Assembly: GCA_902762495.1 (NCBI GenBank)
Contig: CACWOL010000015.1
Coordinates: forward strand, 1-41,656
Length of the DNA stretch: 41,656 nt
Reading direction: 5' to 3'
Source of the DNA: an uncultured bacterium
Lineage (GTDB): Bacteria; Verrucomicrobiota; Lentisphaeria; Victivallales; UBA1829
Under the pieces are notes generated by a model. It worked only from the letters and a program-made list of their open reading frames with translations. It had not been told where the DNA came from and made no database searches. This document shows, piece by piece, positions 31,659-39,318 of the stretch (positions are counted from its first letter, which is position 1; the number at the start of each line of letters is the position of its first letter). A program made the translations under genes and the position numbers.

Positions 31659-33578
31659 TTACTTCTTGTACTCCTTGGCGAAGACGAGGCTGGTGACTTT
31701 GTCCTTCGCTTTGTCGTAGTAGAAGATGAGCGTGCCGGAAACGTTCTGCCCCTTCCAGTTGAACGTGTAGGGGAGCACGGTCTTGCCTTTGTCGTCCTTC
31801 GCGAGCTTGATGCGGGAGTAGACGTAGGGAAGATCGTCGGAAGAGACGGTGTTCTCGAAAGCCTCGGCTTTTGCGTTCGCTTCCTTCAGCGCGGAGGCGG
31901 CCTGGTCGCGGGCTTCCTGAAGCTCGTCGCGGTTGTCGTCGTCCGCGTTCTTCAGTTCGGCCACGGCCTTATTGAACGTTTTTTCGGCTTCTTTCACAGC
32001 TGCCTGCGCCGCTTCTTTTTCACCGGCGTCGACGATTTGCTGAGGCTGGGTCTTTCCGGTGAAGATGTTCGTGAACGCGATGGAGTTGCCGCCTTTGTCC
32101 TCCACTGCGTGGCCGTACTGCTCGGTGAGGGCGTCCTTGAAGCGGGTGAAGTCCTGTCTGGAGCAGTCTTTCATCATGTAGACGACCTTGGAGAGGCTGT
32201 TGGAGACGTACACGAGGTCGATGCTGTCGGGCTCGCCTTCGATGCCGACATCCAGCCCTTCCGGCGGGAAGTTGATGACGTCGCGGCCGAGTGCGGGTTC
32301 AATGTGCGGGAATTCAGGCTCGCGCCAGAGGGCGTAACGGGTATCGGCGATGGTGAATCCCCAGCAGGCTTTCTTATAGCCGCAGTCGGCGTCGATGCCT
32401 GCGTAGTTTTCGTTCGTGTCCTGCTGCTGTTTTTCCGCCTTGGCGATGACGGCTTCGTATTTGGCCAGGGATTCCGCGTTGTCTTCGAGTTTGATGGCGT
32501 CGTTGACGGGGATGACCGCGGCAGTCTGCGCTGCATCGGAGTTCTGTTCAGTCTCGGTATTCGCGGCAGGCTGGATATCGACGTTGTCTTCGGGGAAGTC
32601 GTCGAAATCGTCGCGCCTGGTCTGGGCGGTTGTTTTCGGTTTCGGCTGTCTGGCTTTGTCCCTCAGAACACGTTCGATGTATTTCTTCGAGATTTCCTGC
32701 GCTGTGGACCATTCGCCGGTCTGCGGATCGTAGATGTAGCCGGCGGTCTCGTTGCGCTTGAAGATTTCGCCTTTGAGCTTGTCGTAGGTGGCGTTGATTT
32801 TGTCGTTCTTTTCGCGGGCCAGCATCTGGAGGCCTTTATCGACGAACTGGCTGCGCATGTACTTGTTCTTCTGGGGATCGAATTTCGCGCGGGTCTCGTC
32901 GTTGAGGTCGATGAGGTTGATGATCTTGTCTTCGACCGTGATGGCTTTCTCCGTGACGCGGTAGAGGGTGCCTTTGACGGAAAAATGCTTCGGCCCCATG
33001 TTGTAGTTCACGACGACCTTGTCGCCCAGCTTGTAGAGCGGGATTTCCTCCGCGGCTCTGGCTTCCATGATGCTCTGGAATTTCTTGTCGTCGGTGCCGT
33101 ACTCCTGTTCGACGATCGATCTGGCCTGGTCGGTCAGCGCCTTCAGGTCGGCATTCTCAAGGGGTACGGCCGGTACAAGCGGCATGTTCTTCTCGATGTC
33201 GCCGTTGATGGCACGGACGATGCGCGAATCGGTGAGGTCCTCGGAGGACGCGTAACCGTCGATCGTGGTCCGGATGAGGTCGGTACGGTGGTTCGAGAGC
33301 TGGTATTTCGCCGCTTCGAGCGCAGCTTTGTCGCTTCTGGCGGTATTGGTTTTTACGGTTGAATTCGCCTTGTCGGCCGTCGCGGGGTTGGTCGCCCCGG
33401 CCGGATTGACTCTGCCCGGCGCGCCTGCCTGCTGGAATCCGGGGCCGCGCCCCATTCCCTGCGGCATCCCCTGCGGGAAATTGCCCTGCGGGAAATTGCC
33501 CTGGGCAGCCACGGGAACGGACAACAGCACGCAGCCTGCGGCAAGCATGCTTCCAAAAACCCATGTTGTGTTCTTCAT
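31659..33578 (-). CDS. Secreted protein with FPQG repeats and coiled coil, 639 residues
   Basis: A signal peptide (hydrophobic core, then VPVAAQG) suggests export. Directly after it come tandem QGNFP units, QGMPQG and a Gly/Pro-rich stretch, encoded by a 15-base tandem repeat. The body has a segment with GDKVVVNYNMGPKHFSVKGTLYRV, reminiscent of a small beta-barrel, and a disordered acidic region around residues 315-365. A further segment contains two Cys (GYKKACWGF, MKDCSRQDF), and an Ala/Glu/Lys-rich coiled coil spans about residues 540-600 before the C-terminal domain. No overall family is recognised. The N-terminus may interact with the cell surface. AAGGA lies about 11 bases before the ATG. 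Divergent from rnhC with overlapping promoters. Confidence 0.82.
   Translation of the reverse strand: MKNTTWVFGSMLAAGCVLLSVPVAAQGNFPQGNFPQGMPQGMGRGPGFQQAGAPGRVNPAGATNPATADKANSTVKTNTARSDKAALEAAKYQLSNHRTDLIRTTIDGYASSEDLTDSRIVRAINGDIEKNMPLVPAVPLENADLKALTDQARSIVEQEYGTDDKKFQSIMEARAAEEIPLYKLGDKVVVNYNMGPKHFSVKGTLYRVTEKAITVEDKIINLIDLNDETRAKFDPQKNKYMRSQFVDKGLQMLAREKNDKINATYDKLKGEIFKRNETAGYIYDPQTGEWSTAQEISKKYIERVLRDKARQPKPKTTAQTRRDDFDDFPEDNVDIQPAANTETEQNSDAAQTAAVIPVNDAIKLEDNAESLAKYEAVIAKAEKQQQDTNENYAGIDADCGYKKACWGFTIADTRYALWREPEFPHIEPALGRDVINFPPEGLDVGIEGEPDSIDLVYVSNSLSKVVYMMKDCSRQDFTRFKDALTEQYGHAVEDKGGNSIAFTNIFTGKTQPQQIVDAGEKEAAQAAVKEAEKTFNKAVAELKNADDDNRDELQEARDQAASALKEANAKAEAFENTVSSDDLPYVYSRIKLAKDDKGKTVLPYTFNWKGQNVSGTLIFYYDKAKDKVTSLVFAKEYKK
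33469..33498 (-). repeat. 15-base tandem repeat encoding QGNFP units
   Basis: CCCTGCGGGAAATTG occurs twice in a row (33469-33483, 33484-33498), with degenerate copies on both sides. A whole number of codons per unit means that slippage would change the repeat count without a frameshift. Confidence 0.7.
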
Positions 33579-33664
33579 CAGTCGTTATTCCTTATATGCG
33601 GTTCATGGATGTACGGATCGTGCATTTCCCGCCATTTTTGGAAAAAAACTCGGGAAACATTCAT

Positions 33665-33693
33665 ACTTTAACTTGATTCTTGCGAGTTTTCAA
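33665..33693 (-). promoter_or_regulatory. Candidate promoter for the secreted 639-residue protein
   Basis: Minus strand: TTGAAA (33693-33688), a 17-base spacer and TAAAGT (33670-33665). It overlaps the rnhC promoter almost completely. Confidence 0.4.
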
Positions 33694-33701
33694 GCTATAA
33701 T
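33673..33701 (+). promoter_or_regulatory. Promoter of rnhC
   Basis: TTGATT at 33673-33678, a 17-base spacer and consensus TATAAT at 33696-33701, about 80 bases before the GTG start at 33784. Confidence 0.7.
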
Positions 33702-33783
33702 AGAAAAGTTTTGGCGTTTTTTTTAAAAAAAAGCCTGTTTCCGCCCTTTTTCGCCTCTCCAACCCGATATAGGAACCGCCGCC

Positions 33784-34713
33784 GTGAGTGGTAAAACTTG
33801 TTTCGTCGCGACCCTGACGCCAGCCCAGATGAACGCCCTTCGGGCCAACCTTGAGACAATTTCCGCGTGGGAGTTTTCCGACGGGCCGTACATGCTCTTC
33901 AAAGCCGCGCGGGAGAAAACGCAGGTGGCGGCGTACCGGTCCGGCAAGCTGGTCGTGCAGGGAGCCGGCACGCAAGATTTCGTCGAATTCGTGCTGGAGC
34001 CGCTGATCGGGCTCACGCGGGACGAATCGGAACCGCCTCCGCTGCTGGAGTTCGAGGATCCGCACGCGGGCATCGACGAGAGCGGCAAGGGGGATTTCTT
34101 CGGGCCGCTGGTCGTGGCATGCGTGTTCGTGGCGGACCGGGAAACGGCGGACGCGCTGGCGAAGGCAGGCGTAAGGGACTCCAAGGCGATCAAGGACGAT
34201 TCGAAGATCGCCGCGCTTGCGGAACAGGTCAAGACCGCGGTCCGCGGCAAGTTCGGCGTCGTGGTCATCGGCCCGGAGGCGTACAACCGGACCTACGAAT
34301 CCATCGGCAACCTCAACCGTTTCCTCGCCTGGGGCCATGCCCGCGCTCTCGAAAACATGCTCAAATTCGCGCCCGAATGCCGCCATGTGATCTCCGACCA
34401 GTTCGGCGACAAACGACTCGTGGAAAACGCCCTCCTCAAAAACGGACGTGCAGTCCGGCTGGAACAGTTTCCGAGGGGCGAACGCGACGTCGCCGTGGCG
34501 GCGGCTTCCATCTTGGCGCGCGCCGAATTCGTGCGGCGTCTGGCGAAGCTCGAAGAGGAGGCCGGGTGTCCTCTGCCGAAGGGCGCAGGGACGCAGGTCG
34601 ACAAGACCGCGAAACAGCTCTTCCTGTCCGGCGGCGAACCGCTCCTGCGGAAGTTCGCGAAGATGCACTTCCGGACGGCGCGGAAGGCGATGGGATTGCC
34701 GCTGGACGACTGA
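33784..34713 (+). CDS. rnhC: Ribonuclease HIII
   Basis: Removes RNA from RNA-DNA hybrids, such as R-loops and primers. The 309 residues show the HIII layout: an N-terminal TBP-like substrate-binding domain (residues about 1-85) and a type-2 RNase H domain. The latter starts with GIDESGKGDFFGPLVVA, containing Asp98 and Glu99 of the active site. HVISDQFGDKRLVE supplies a further Asp. VAAASILARAEFVRRL is the usual helix, and PKGAG lies near the end. Translation starts at GTG 33784; AGGAA lies about 10 bases upstream and no ATG fits the family N-terminus better. HII-type enzymes lack the N-terminal domain, so the assignment is firm. Confidence 0.95.
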   Translation: MSGKTCFVATLTPAQMNALRANLETISAWEFSDGPYMLFKAAREKTQVAAYRSGKLVVQGAGTQDFVEFVLEPLIGLTRDESEPPPLLEFEDPHAGIDESGKGDFFGPLVVACVFVADRETADALAKAGVRDSKAIKDDSKIAALAEQVKTAVRGKFGVVVIGPEAYNRTYESIGNLNRFLAWGHARALENMLKFAPECRHVISDQFGDKRLVENALLKNGRAVRLEQFPRGERDVAVAAASILARAEFVRRLAKLEEEAGCPLPKGAGTQVDKTAKQLFLSGGEPLLRKFAKMHFRTARKAMGLPLDD

Positions 34714-34791
34714 TCCGTCCGAACGGGAAATGATGAATCAAAAAACGAATCCGCCGGAAAACTGGAAAATGGCACTTCTCGCGCATACATG

Positions 34792-34829
34792 CAAGTTTCA
34801 GTAAAAACAGTACCTTTTACTGAAACTTG
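34792..34829. repeat. Palindromic hairpin repeat, copy 1
   Basis: CAAGTTTCAGTAAAA (34792-34806), loop ACAGTACC, and the exact complement TTTTACTGAAACTTG (34815-34829): a perfect 15-base-pair stem. The same block, with the preceding CGCATAC, recurs at 34986-35022. Most of the 34714-35263 gap consists of these repeats plus the fba promoter; no gene is seen in it. Confidence 0.8.
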
Positions 34830-34985
34830 AGTAAAAAGCGGCTGTTTTCTTCGTTTTCCATTTCTTTTCTTCTCATAGCCACCCTTATTTCCCTTTTTCC
34901 CCGAAGTATCTCTATCCGTACTCGCACCCTTGGAAGAGACAGACCGTTGCCAAGGTCCGGAAAAAGGATTCCCGTGCGCATACGC

Positions 34986-35022
34986 TAGTTTCAGTAAAAA
35001 CAATACCTTTTACTGAATCTTG
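34986..35022. repeat. Palindromic hairpin repeat, copy 2 (degenerate)
   Basis: TAGTTTCAGTAAAA (34986-34999), loop ACAATACC, and TTTTACTGAATCTTG (35008-35022). The inner 10 base pairs are exact, the outer part has mismatches. It is preceded by GTGCGCATACG, like copy 1, so the repeat unit is longer than the hairpin. Confidence 0.75.
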
Positions 35023-35188
35023 GGTGTTTTTTCGGCTTTTCTTACAGGTTCCGTCCGGGGCTTTCCCCACATAAATCTTTTTTTCTGACCAGATGGTGTG
35101 GATCATTCTCCGTTCCCTAAAAGGATATTGTCCCGCGAGAAAACATGAAAAAGAATCGGGCGCAAAGCATTTTTTCTCGAAAAAACGA

Positions 35189-35217
35189 TTGCTTTTTATT
35201 CCGTGCGGTGCTATATT
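35189..35217 (+). promoter_or_regulatory. Promoter of fba
   Basis: TTGCTT at 35189-35194, a 17-base spacer and TATATT at 35212-35217. AAAGGA follows shortly before the ATG at 35264. One of the clearest promoters in the window. Confidence 0.7.
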
Positions 35218-35263
35218 GATATGATGGATTTCTTTCAACCCTAATCATAGAAAGGACAACCGT

Positions 35264-36238
35264 ATGGTCAACTACAAAGATCTCGGACTGGTCAACACCC
35301 GCGACATGTTCAAAAAGGCGATGGCCGGCCACTATGCGATCCCCGCATTCAACTTCAACAACATGGAACAGCTCCAGGCGATCATCGCCGCCTGCTCCGA
35401 AGAAGAATCCCCCGTGATCCTTCAGGTCTCCAAGGGCGCCCGCAACTACGCCAACCAGACCCTCCTCCGCTACCTCGCGCAGGGCGCTGTCGAATACGCC
35501 CGTGAAATCGGCGGCGGCAAGGTGATCCCGATCGCCCTCCACCTCGACCACGGCGATTCCTTCGAACTCTGCCAGAGCTGCATCGAGTTCGGTTTCTCCT
35601 CCGTCATGATCGACGGTTCCTCCAAGTCCTTCGACGACAACGTCGCCCTGACCAAGAAGGTCGTCGAATATGCGCACAAGTTCGACGTGACGGTCGAAGG
35701 CGAACTTGGCGTTCTCGCCGGCGTCGAAGACGAAGTCAAGGCCGAACAGCACACCTACACGCGTCCGGAAGAAGTTCAGGCGTTCCTGAACGGAACCGGC
35801 GTCGACTCCCTCGCCATCTCCATCGGCACCAGCCACGGCGCCTATAAGTTCAAACCGGGCACGGATCCCCGCATCCGCCTCGACATCCTAAAGCAGATCG
35901 AAGAGCGCATCCCCGGATTCCCGATCGTCCTCCACGGCTCCTCCTCCGTTCCGCAGGAATACGTCAAGATGATCAACCAGTACGGTGGCCAGCTGAAGGA
36001 CGCCATCGGCATCGGCGAAGACCAGCTCCGCGAAGCTTCCAAGTCCGCCGTCTGCAAGATCAACATCGACTCCGACGGCCGTCTCGCCATGACCGCCGGC
36101 GTCCGCAAGGTCCTGATGGAAAAGCCCGCGGAATTCGACCCCCGCAAGTATCTCGGCCCCGCCCGCGATATGCTGAAGGAACTCTACAAGCACAAAGTCA
36201 TCAACGTGCTCGGTTCCGCCCACCACGCCTTCGATTGA
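35264..36238 (+). CDS. fba: Class II fructose-bisphosphate aldolase
   Basis: Zinc-dependent aldolase of glycolysis and gluconeogenesis that interconverts fructose-1,6-bisphosphate with dihydroxyacetone phosphate and glyceraldehyde-3-phosphate. Recognisable: AGHYAIPAFNFNNMEQLQAI at the N-terminus, IALHLDHGDSFELC with catalytic Asp and zinc His, SVMIDGSS, VEGELGVLAGVED, the phosphate loop AISIGTSHGAYKF, and VLHGSSSVP with a further zinc His. At 324 residues it matches the class IIB form. Codon use is strongly biased to C-ending codons, as expected for a highly expressed gene. The product DHAP is also the substrate of the GpsA half at 5699-7453. Single-gene unit ending at its own terminator. Confidence 0.97.
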   Translation: MVNYKDLGLVNTRDMFKKAMAGHYAIPAFNFNNMEQLQAIIAACSEEESPVILQVSKGARNYANQTLLRYLAQGAVEYAREIGGGKVIPIALHLDHGDSFELCQSCIEFGFSSVMIDGSSKSFDDNVALTKKVVEYAHKFDVTVEGELGVLAGVEDEVKAEQHTYTRPEEVQAFLNGTGVDSLAISIGTSHGAYKFKPGTDPRIRLDILKQIEERIPGFPIVLHGSSSVPQEYVKMINQYGGQLKDAIGIGEDQLREASKSAVCKINIDSDGRLAMTAGVRKVLMEKPAEFDPRKYLGPARDMLKELYKHKVINVLGSAHHAFD

Positions 36239-36261
36239 TCTTTCAATCAGCGCCAGTTCCT

Positions 36262-36299
36262 GCCGCTCTCTCTTCACCGGGGGAGCGGCTTTTTTCTTT
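36262..36299 (+). terminator. Intrinsic terminator of fba
   Basis: GCCGCTC (36262-36268) pairs with GAGCGGC (36283-36289), followed by TTTTTTCTTTTG from 36290. Confidence 0.8.
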
Positions 36300-36330
36300 T
36301 GTTAATTTGCTTTCGCGCGCTCGTTTCTGC

Positions 36331-36358
36331 TTGATTTTTTCAGTTTTTATGCTAGAAT
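36331..36358 (+). promoter_or_regulatory. Promoter of the TRAP transporter operon
   Basis: TTGATT at 36331-36336, a 16-base spacer and TAGAAT at 36353-36358 preceded by TGC (extended -10), about 55 bases before the dctP ATG. Confidence 0.65.
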
Positions 36359-36419
36359 ATAACATTCCATATCTGTCATTTTTTCACCTTCATATAACGA
36401 AAGGACAAGATTTTTCGCC

Positions 36420-37448
36420 ATGTCTGAACTCCAAAAGACCCATAAGACGTTTTCGAATCCCATCTCCTGGTGGATTCTCAACATCCTGACGACATGCTTC
36501 ATCGCCACCGCCATTTGTGTGTTCACGGCCCGGTCCGCCAAAACGTCCGGCAGCGTCCGCGTGCTCCGTCTCGGGCACGGCCTCTCCGCCGACCACCCGG
36601 TCCATCAGGCGATGCTTCACATGTCGGAACGCCTTCGCGAGCTTTCCGCCGGCACGATGGACCTTCAGATCTATCCCGGCGGCCAGATCGGTTCCGAGGA
36701 CGAATGTTTCAAGCAGGCGCAGAACGCGCAGATCGAGTTCGCGAAGTGCTCCGCCGCCGTACTCGACGGCTCCGTGCCGGAATTTCAGGTCGTCGGCGCG
36801 CCGTTCCTGTTCCGCGATTCCGAGCATTTCTGGGCGGTGATGAACGGCGAGATCGGCAAGTCCCTCCTGCGGAAGATCGACGGCCTGATGGGCATCTGCT
36901 ACTTCGACGCGGGCGCCCGCAGCCTGTACACCACGAAGAAGCCCGTGCGTTCCGCCGAGGACATGAAGGGCCTGAAAATCCGCACGCAGAAGAGCAGTAT
37001 CGCCATGCAGTCGATGGAGGCGCTGGGCGCTTCCCCGACCCCGATCTCCTGGGGCGAACTCTACACGGCCCTGTCGCAGGGCACCGTGGACGCCGCCGAA
37101 AACAATATCCCGAGCTTCGTGACCGGACGCCATTTCGAGGTGTGCAAATATTTCACCTTCACGGAACACCAGCGCGTGCCGGACGTCCTCGTGATGAGCA
37201 GGAAGATTTGGGACGAGCTCACTGCCGAACAGAAGAGCTGGATCGAACAGGCCGCCGCCGACGCGAACGTGTTCCAGCGGCAGGCGTGGCGCGAATCCGA
37301 GGCCCTCAACGAACAGATCGCGCGTGAAGCGGGCGTCGAGTTCATCAAGGTCGACCGCGCTCCGTTCATCGAGCTTTCCAAACCGATCTACGATGCTTTC
37401 CCGGCCGAACTGCAGGACCTCGCGAAGCGCATCCGGGAGGTCAAGTGA
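36420..37448 (+). CDS. dctP: TRAP transporter solute-binding protein DctP
   Basis: The extracytoplasmic receptor of a tripartite ATP-independent periplasmic transporter, usually for carboxylates, sugar acids or similar anions. The 342 residues begin with an unusually long N-terminal segment whose hydrophobic part (WWILNILTTCFIATAICVF, residues about 17-35) may serve as an uncleaved anchor. The family body follows: LRLGHGLSADHPVHQA, LSAGTMDLQIYPGGQIGSED, the conserved GLKIRTQKSSIAMQSMEALG with the Arg that binds the carboxylate, and GTVDAAENN. AAAGGA lies about 14 bases before the ATG. The stop overlaps dctQ by one base (TGATG). The substrate is not assigned; the family's key Arg suggests an acid. 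Confidence 0.95.
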   Translation: MSELQKTHKTFSNPISWWILNILTTCFIATAICVFTARSAKTSGSVRVLRLGHGLSADHPVHQAMLHMSERLRELSAGTMDLQIYPGGQIGSEDECFKQAQNAQIEFAKCSAAVLDGSVPEFQVVGAPFLFRDSEHFWAVMNGEIGKSLLRKIDGLMGICYFDAGARSLYTTKKPVRSAEDMKGLKIRTQKSSIAMQSMEALGASPTPISWGELYTALSQGTVDAAENNIPSFVTGRHFEVCKYFTFTEHQRVPDVLVMSRKIWDELTAEQKSWIEQAAADANVFQRQAWRESEALNEQIAREAGVEFIKVDRAPFIELSKPIYDAFPAELQDLAKRIREVK

Positions 37449-37939
37449 TGCGGAAAATCCATACCGTCATGGTCAAAATCCTGAGTTTCCTGCTGGAAAC
37501 CAGTATGGCGCTCCTGGTGCTTGACGTGCTCCTCGGCGTCGTTTCCCGCTACGTCACGGGCAAACAGGTCTCCTGGACCGAGGAGCTCGCATGTCTGCTC
37601 CTCGTCTGGTCCTCCTTCTTCGGGATCGCGCTGGCGTTCGACAGCCGTTCCCACCTCGGCATCGACCTCATCGTGAACATGATGACCGACACGCCCCGCA
37701 AGACGGCGGCGACGATCGCCCACCTCGTAACGATCGCTTTCACTGTCGTGGCGTTCCTGTACGGCGGATGTTTCCTGCTGCACAAGGCCATGTTCGTCAC
37801 CCGGAACGTGATGCCCGCGCTTCAGATCCCGGACGCCGTGATGTATCTGCCGATCCCGGTTTCCGGCCTGTTCATCCTGTTTTTCGAGATATGCAACTAC
37901 GCCGAAGACGTCCTCGGCAGAAAAGGGAAGGAGGCCTGA
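37448..37939 (+). CDS. dctQ: TRAP transporter small membrane subunit DctQ
   Basis: A 163-residue protein with four membrane spans that joins the receptor to the large DctM permease. Family marks: the first span with VLLGVVSRYVTGKQVSWTEE, then LLVWSSFFGIALAFDSRSHLGIDL. A GTG three bases upstream (37445) is also in frame, but the ATG at 37448 overlaps the dctP stop in the usual TGATG form. The C-terminus is basic (GRKGKEA). dctM begins 2 bases after its stop. Confidence 0.94.
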   Translation: MRKIHTVMVKILSFLLETSMALLVLDVLLGVVSRYVTGKQVSWTEELACLLLVWSSFFGIALAFDSRSHLGIDLIVNMMTDTPRKTAATIAHLVTIAFTVVAFLYGGCFLLHKAMFVTRNVMPALQIPDAVMYLPIPVSGLFILFFEICNYAEDVLGRKGKEA

Positions 37940-37941
37940 CT

Positions 37942-39237
37942 ATGGAGTGTGTAGGCTTTGTTCTCGCGCTGATCTTCTTCTCGCTGCTCTTCCTGAACGT
38001 CCCGGTCGCCGTGGCGATCGGCTCCGCTACCATGCTCGGCGTGGCGGTCGCGGGCGGTTCGTTCCGTCCCGAGATCATCGTGCCGGAACGCATGATGTTC
38101 GGTATCAACTCGTTCCCTCTGCTTGCCATCCCGTTCTTCGTGCTGTCGGGCATCCTGATGGGACGCGGCGGCATGGCGCGCCGTCTGATCGACTTCGCCT
38201 CGGCGCTGGTCGGACATCTGCCCGGCGGCCTGGCGTATGCGAACACGATCACGTGCATGCTCTTCGGGTCGATCTCCGGCTCGGCGGGCGCGGCGGTCGC
38301 CAGCGTGGGCGGCTTCATGATCCCGGAAATGGTCGAAAAAGGCTATGCCCGCGATTTCTCGACGGCCCTGACCACGACCTCTGCCACGACCGGTCTCATC
38401 ATCCCGCCGTCCAACATCATGATCGTTTACGCCGTGGCGTGCGGCTCCGTGTCGATCGCGGCGATGTTCCTGGCCGGCGTCGTGCCCGGCATCGTGATGG
38501 GGCTTTGCATCATCGCGGCCTGCGTCATCCGCGCGGCGCGCTCCGGCGCCAAGTTCGAGAAACGCGTGCCGTTCTCCGTCCTGTGGACCACGTTCCGCCG
38601 GGCGGTCCTGAGCCTTTTCCTGATGGTCATTATCATCGGCGGCATCCTGAAAGGCATCTTTACCGCCACGGAGGCCGCCGCCATCGCCGTCGCCTACGCG
38701 TTTATCCTGAGCGTGTTCCTGTACCGCGAAGTCAAGTTCAGGGATCTCCCCGGCATCCTGCGGGAAACCGGCATCACGACCGCCGTCGTGATGTTCCTGA
38801 TCGGCGTCAGTTCCTCCATGAGCTGGATCATGACCGTGGCGAACATCCCCGGCACCGTGAGCGCGTGGATGATGTCTCTGTCGTCCAGCCCGGTCGTCAT
38901 CCTGATCTTCATCAACATCCTGCTGCTGGTCGTCGGCGCGTTCATGGACATGACGCCCGCCGTGCTGATCTTCACCCCGATCTTCCTCCCGATCGTGCGC
39001 GAGTTCGGCATGACGGACATCCAGTTCGGCATCATGATGATCGCGAACCTCTGCATCGGTCTCTGCACGCCGCCGGTCGGCACCTGCCTCTTCATCGGCT
39101 GCGGCATCGGCAAGACGTCGATCGCGAAGGTTACCCCGGCCATGATCCCGTTCTGGATCGCGATGGTCGTTTCGGTGGTGCTGATCACGTACATCCCGTG
39201 GCTTTCCGACTGGCTGCCCTCGCTGCTCGGAAAATAA
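37942..39237 (+). CDS. dctM: TRAP transporter large permease DctM
   Basis: The ion-driven permease that imports the solute delivered by DctP, in the inner membrane. The 431 residues form about 12 spans. The start is ECVGFVLALIFFSLLFLNVP. Characteristic stretches are AIPFFVLSGILMGRGGMARR, LFGSISGSAGAAVASVGG, TTSATTGLIIPPSNIMI, FMDMTPAVLIFTPIFLPI and ANLCIGLCTPPVGTCLF. A longer open frame reaches back into dctQ in another phase and is not real. The chosen ATG has GGAGG 7 bases upstream. It ends in a bidirectional terminator. Confidence 0.96.
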   Translation: MECVGFVLALIFFSLLFLNVPVAVAIGSATMLGVAVAGGSFRPEIIVPERMMFGINSFPLLAIPFFVLSGILMGRGGMARRLIDFASALVGHLPGGLAYANTITCMLFGSISGSAGAAVASVGGFMIPEMVEKGYARDFSTALTTTSATTGLIIPPSNIMIVYAVACGSVSIAAMFLAGVVPGIVMGLCIIAACVIRAARSGAKFEKRVPFSVLWTTFRRAVLSLFLMVIIIGGILKGIFTATEAAAIAVAYAFILSVFLYREVKFRDLPGILRETGITTAVVMFLIGVSSSMSWIMTVANIPGTVSAWMMSLSSSPVVILIFINILLLVVGAFMDMTPAVLIFTPIFLPIVREFGMTDIQFGIMMIANLCIGLCTPPVGTCLFIGCGIGKTSIAKVTPAMIPFWIAMVVSVVLITYIPWLSDWLPSLLGK

Positions 39238-39260
39238 GAAACCCCGTTCAAAGCACAAAA

Positions 39261-39299
39261 AGGCTGCCGTTTTCACGAACGGCAGCCTTTCATTTTATT
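39261..39299. terminator. Bidirectional terminator between dctM and the folate operon
   Basis: AAGGCTGCCGTT (39261-39272) pairs exactly with AACGGCAGCCTT (39279-39290), with TTCATTTTATTT after it on the plus strand and A/T-rich bases before it. It serves both convergent units. Confidence 0.85.
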
Positions 39300-39318
39300 T
39301 GGGGAAACCCGTGGAAAC

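Noticed and set aside
34792..35022. CRISPR array
   Set aside because: Only two imperfect copies, about 195 bases apart, with strong internal palindromes and no regular spacers or cas genes.
37591..37941. Upstream extension of dctM
   Set aside because: It overlaps dctQ in another phase. The ATG at 37942 has a strong GGAGG and gives the family N-terminus.
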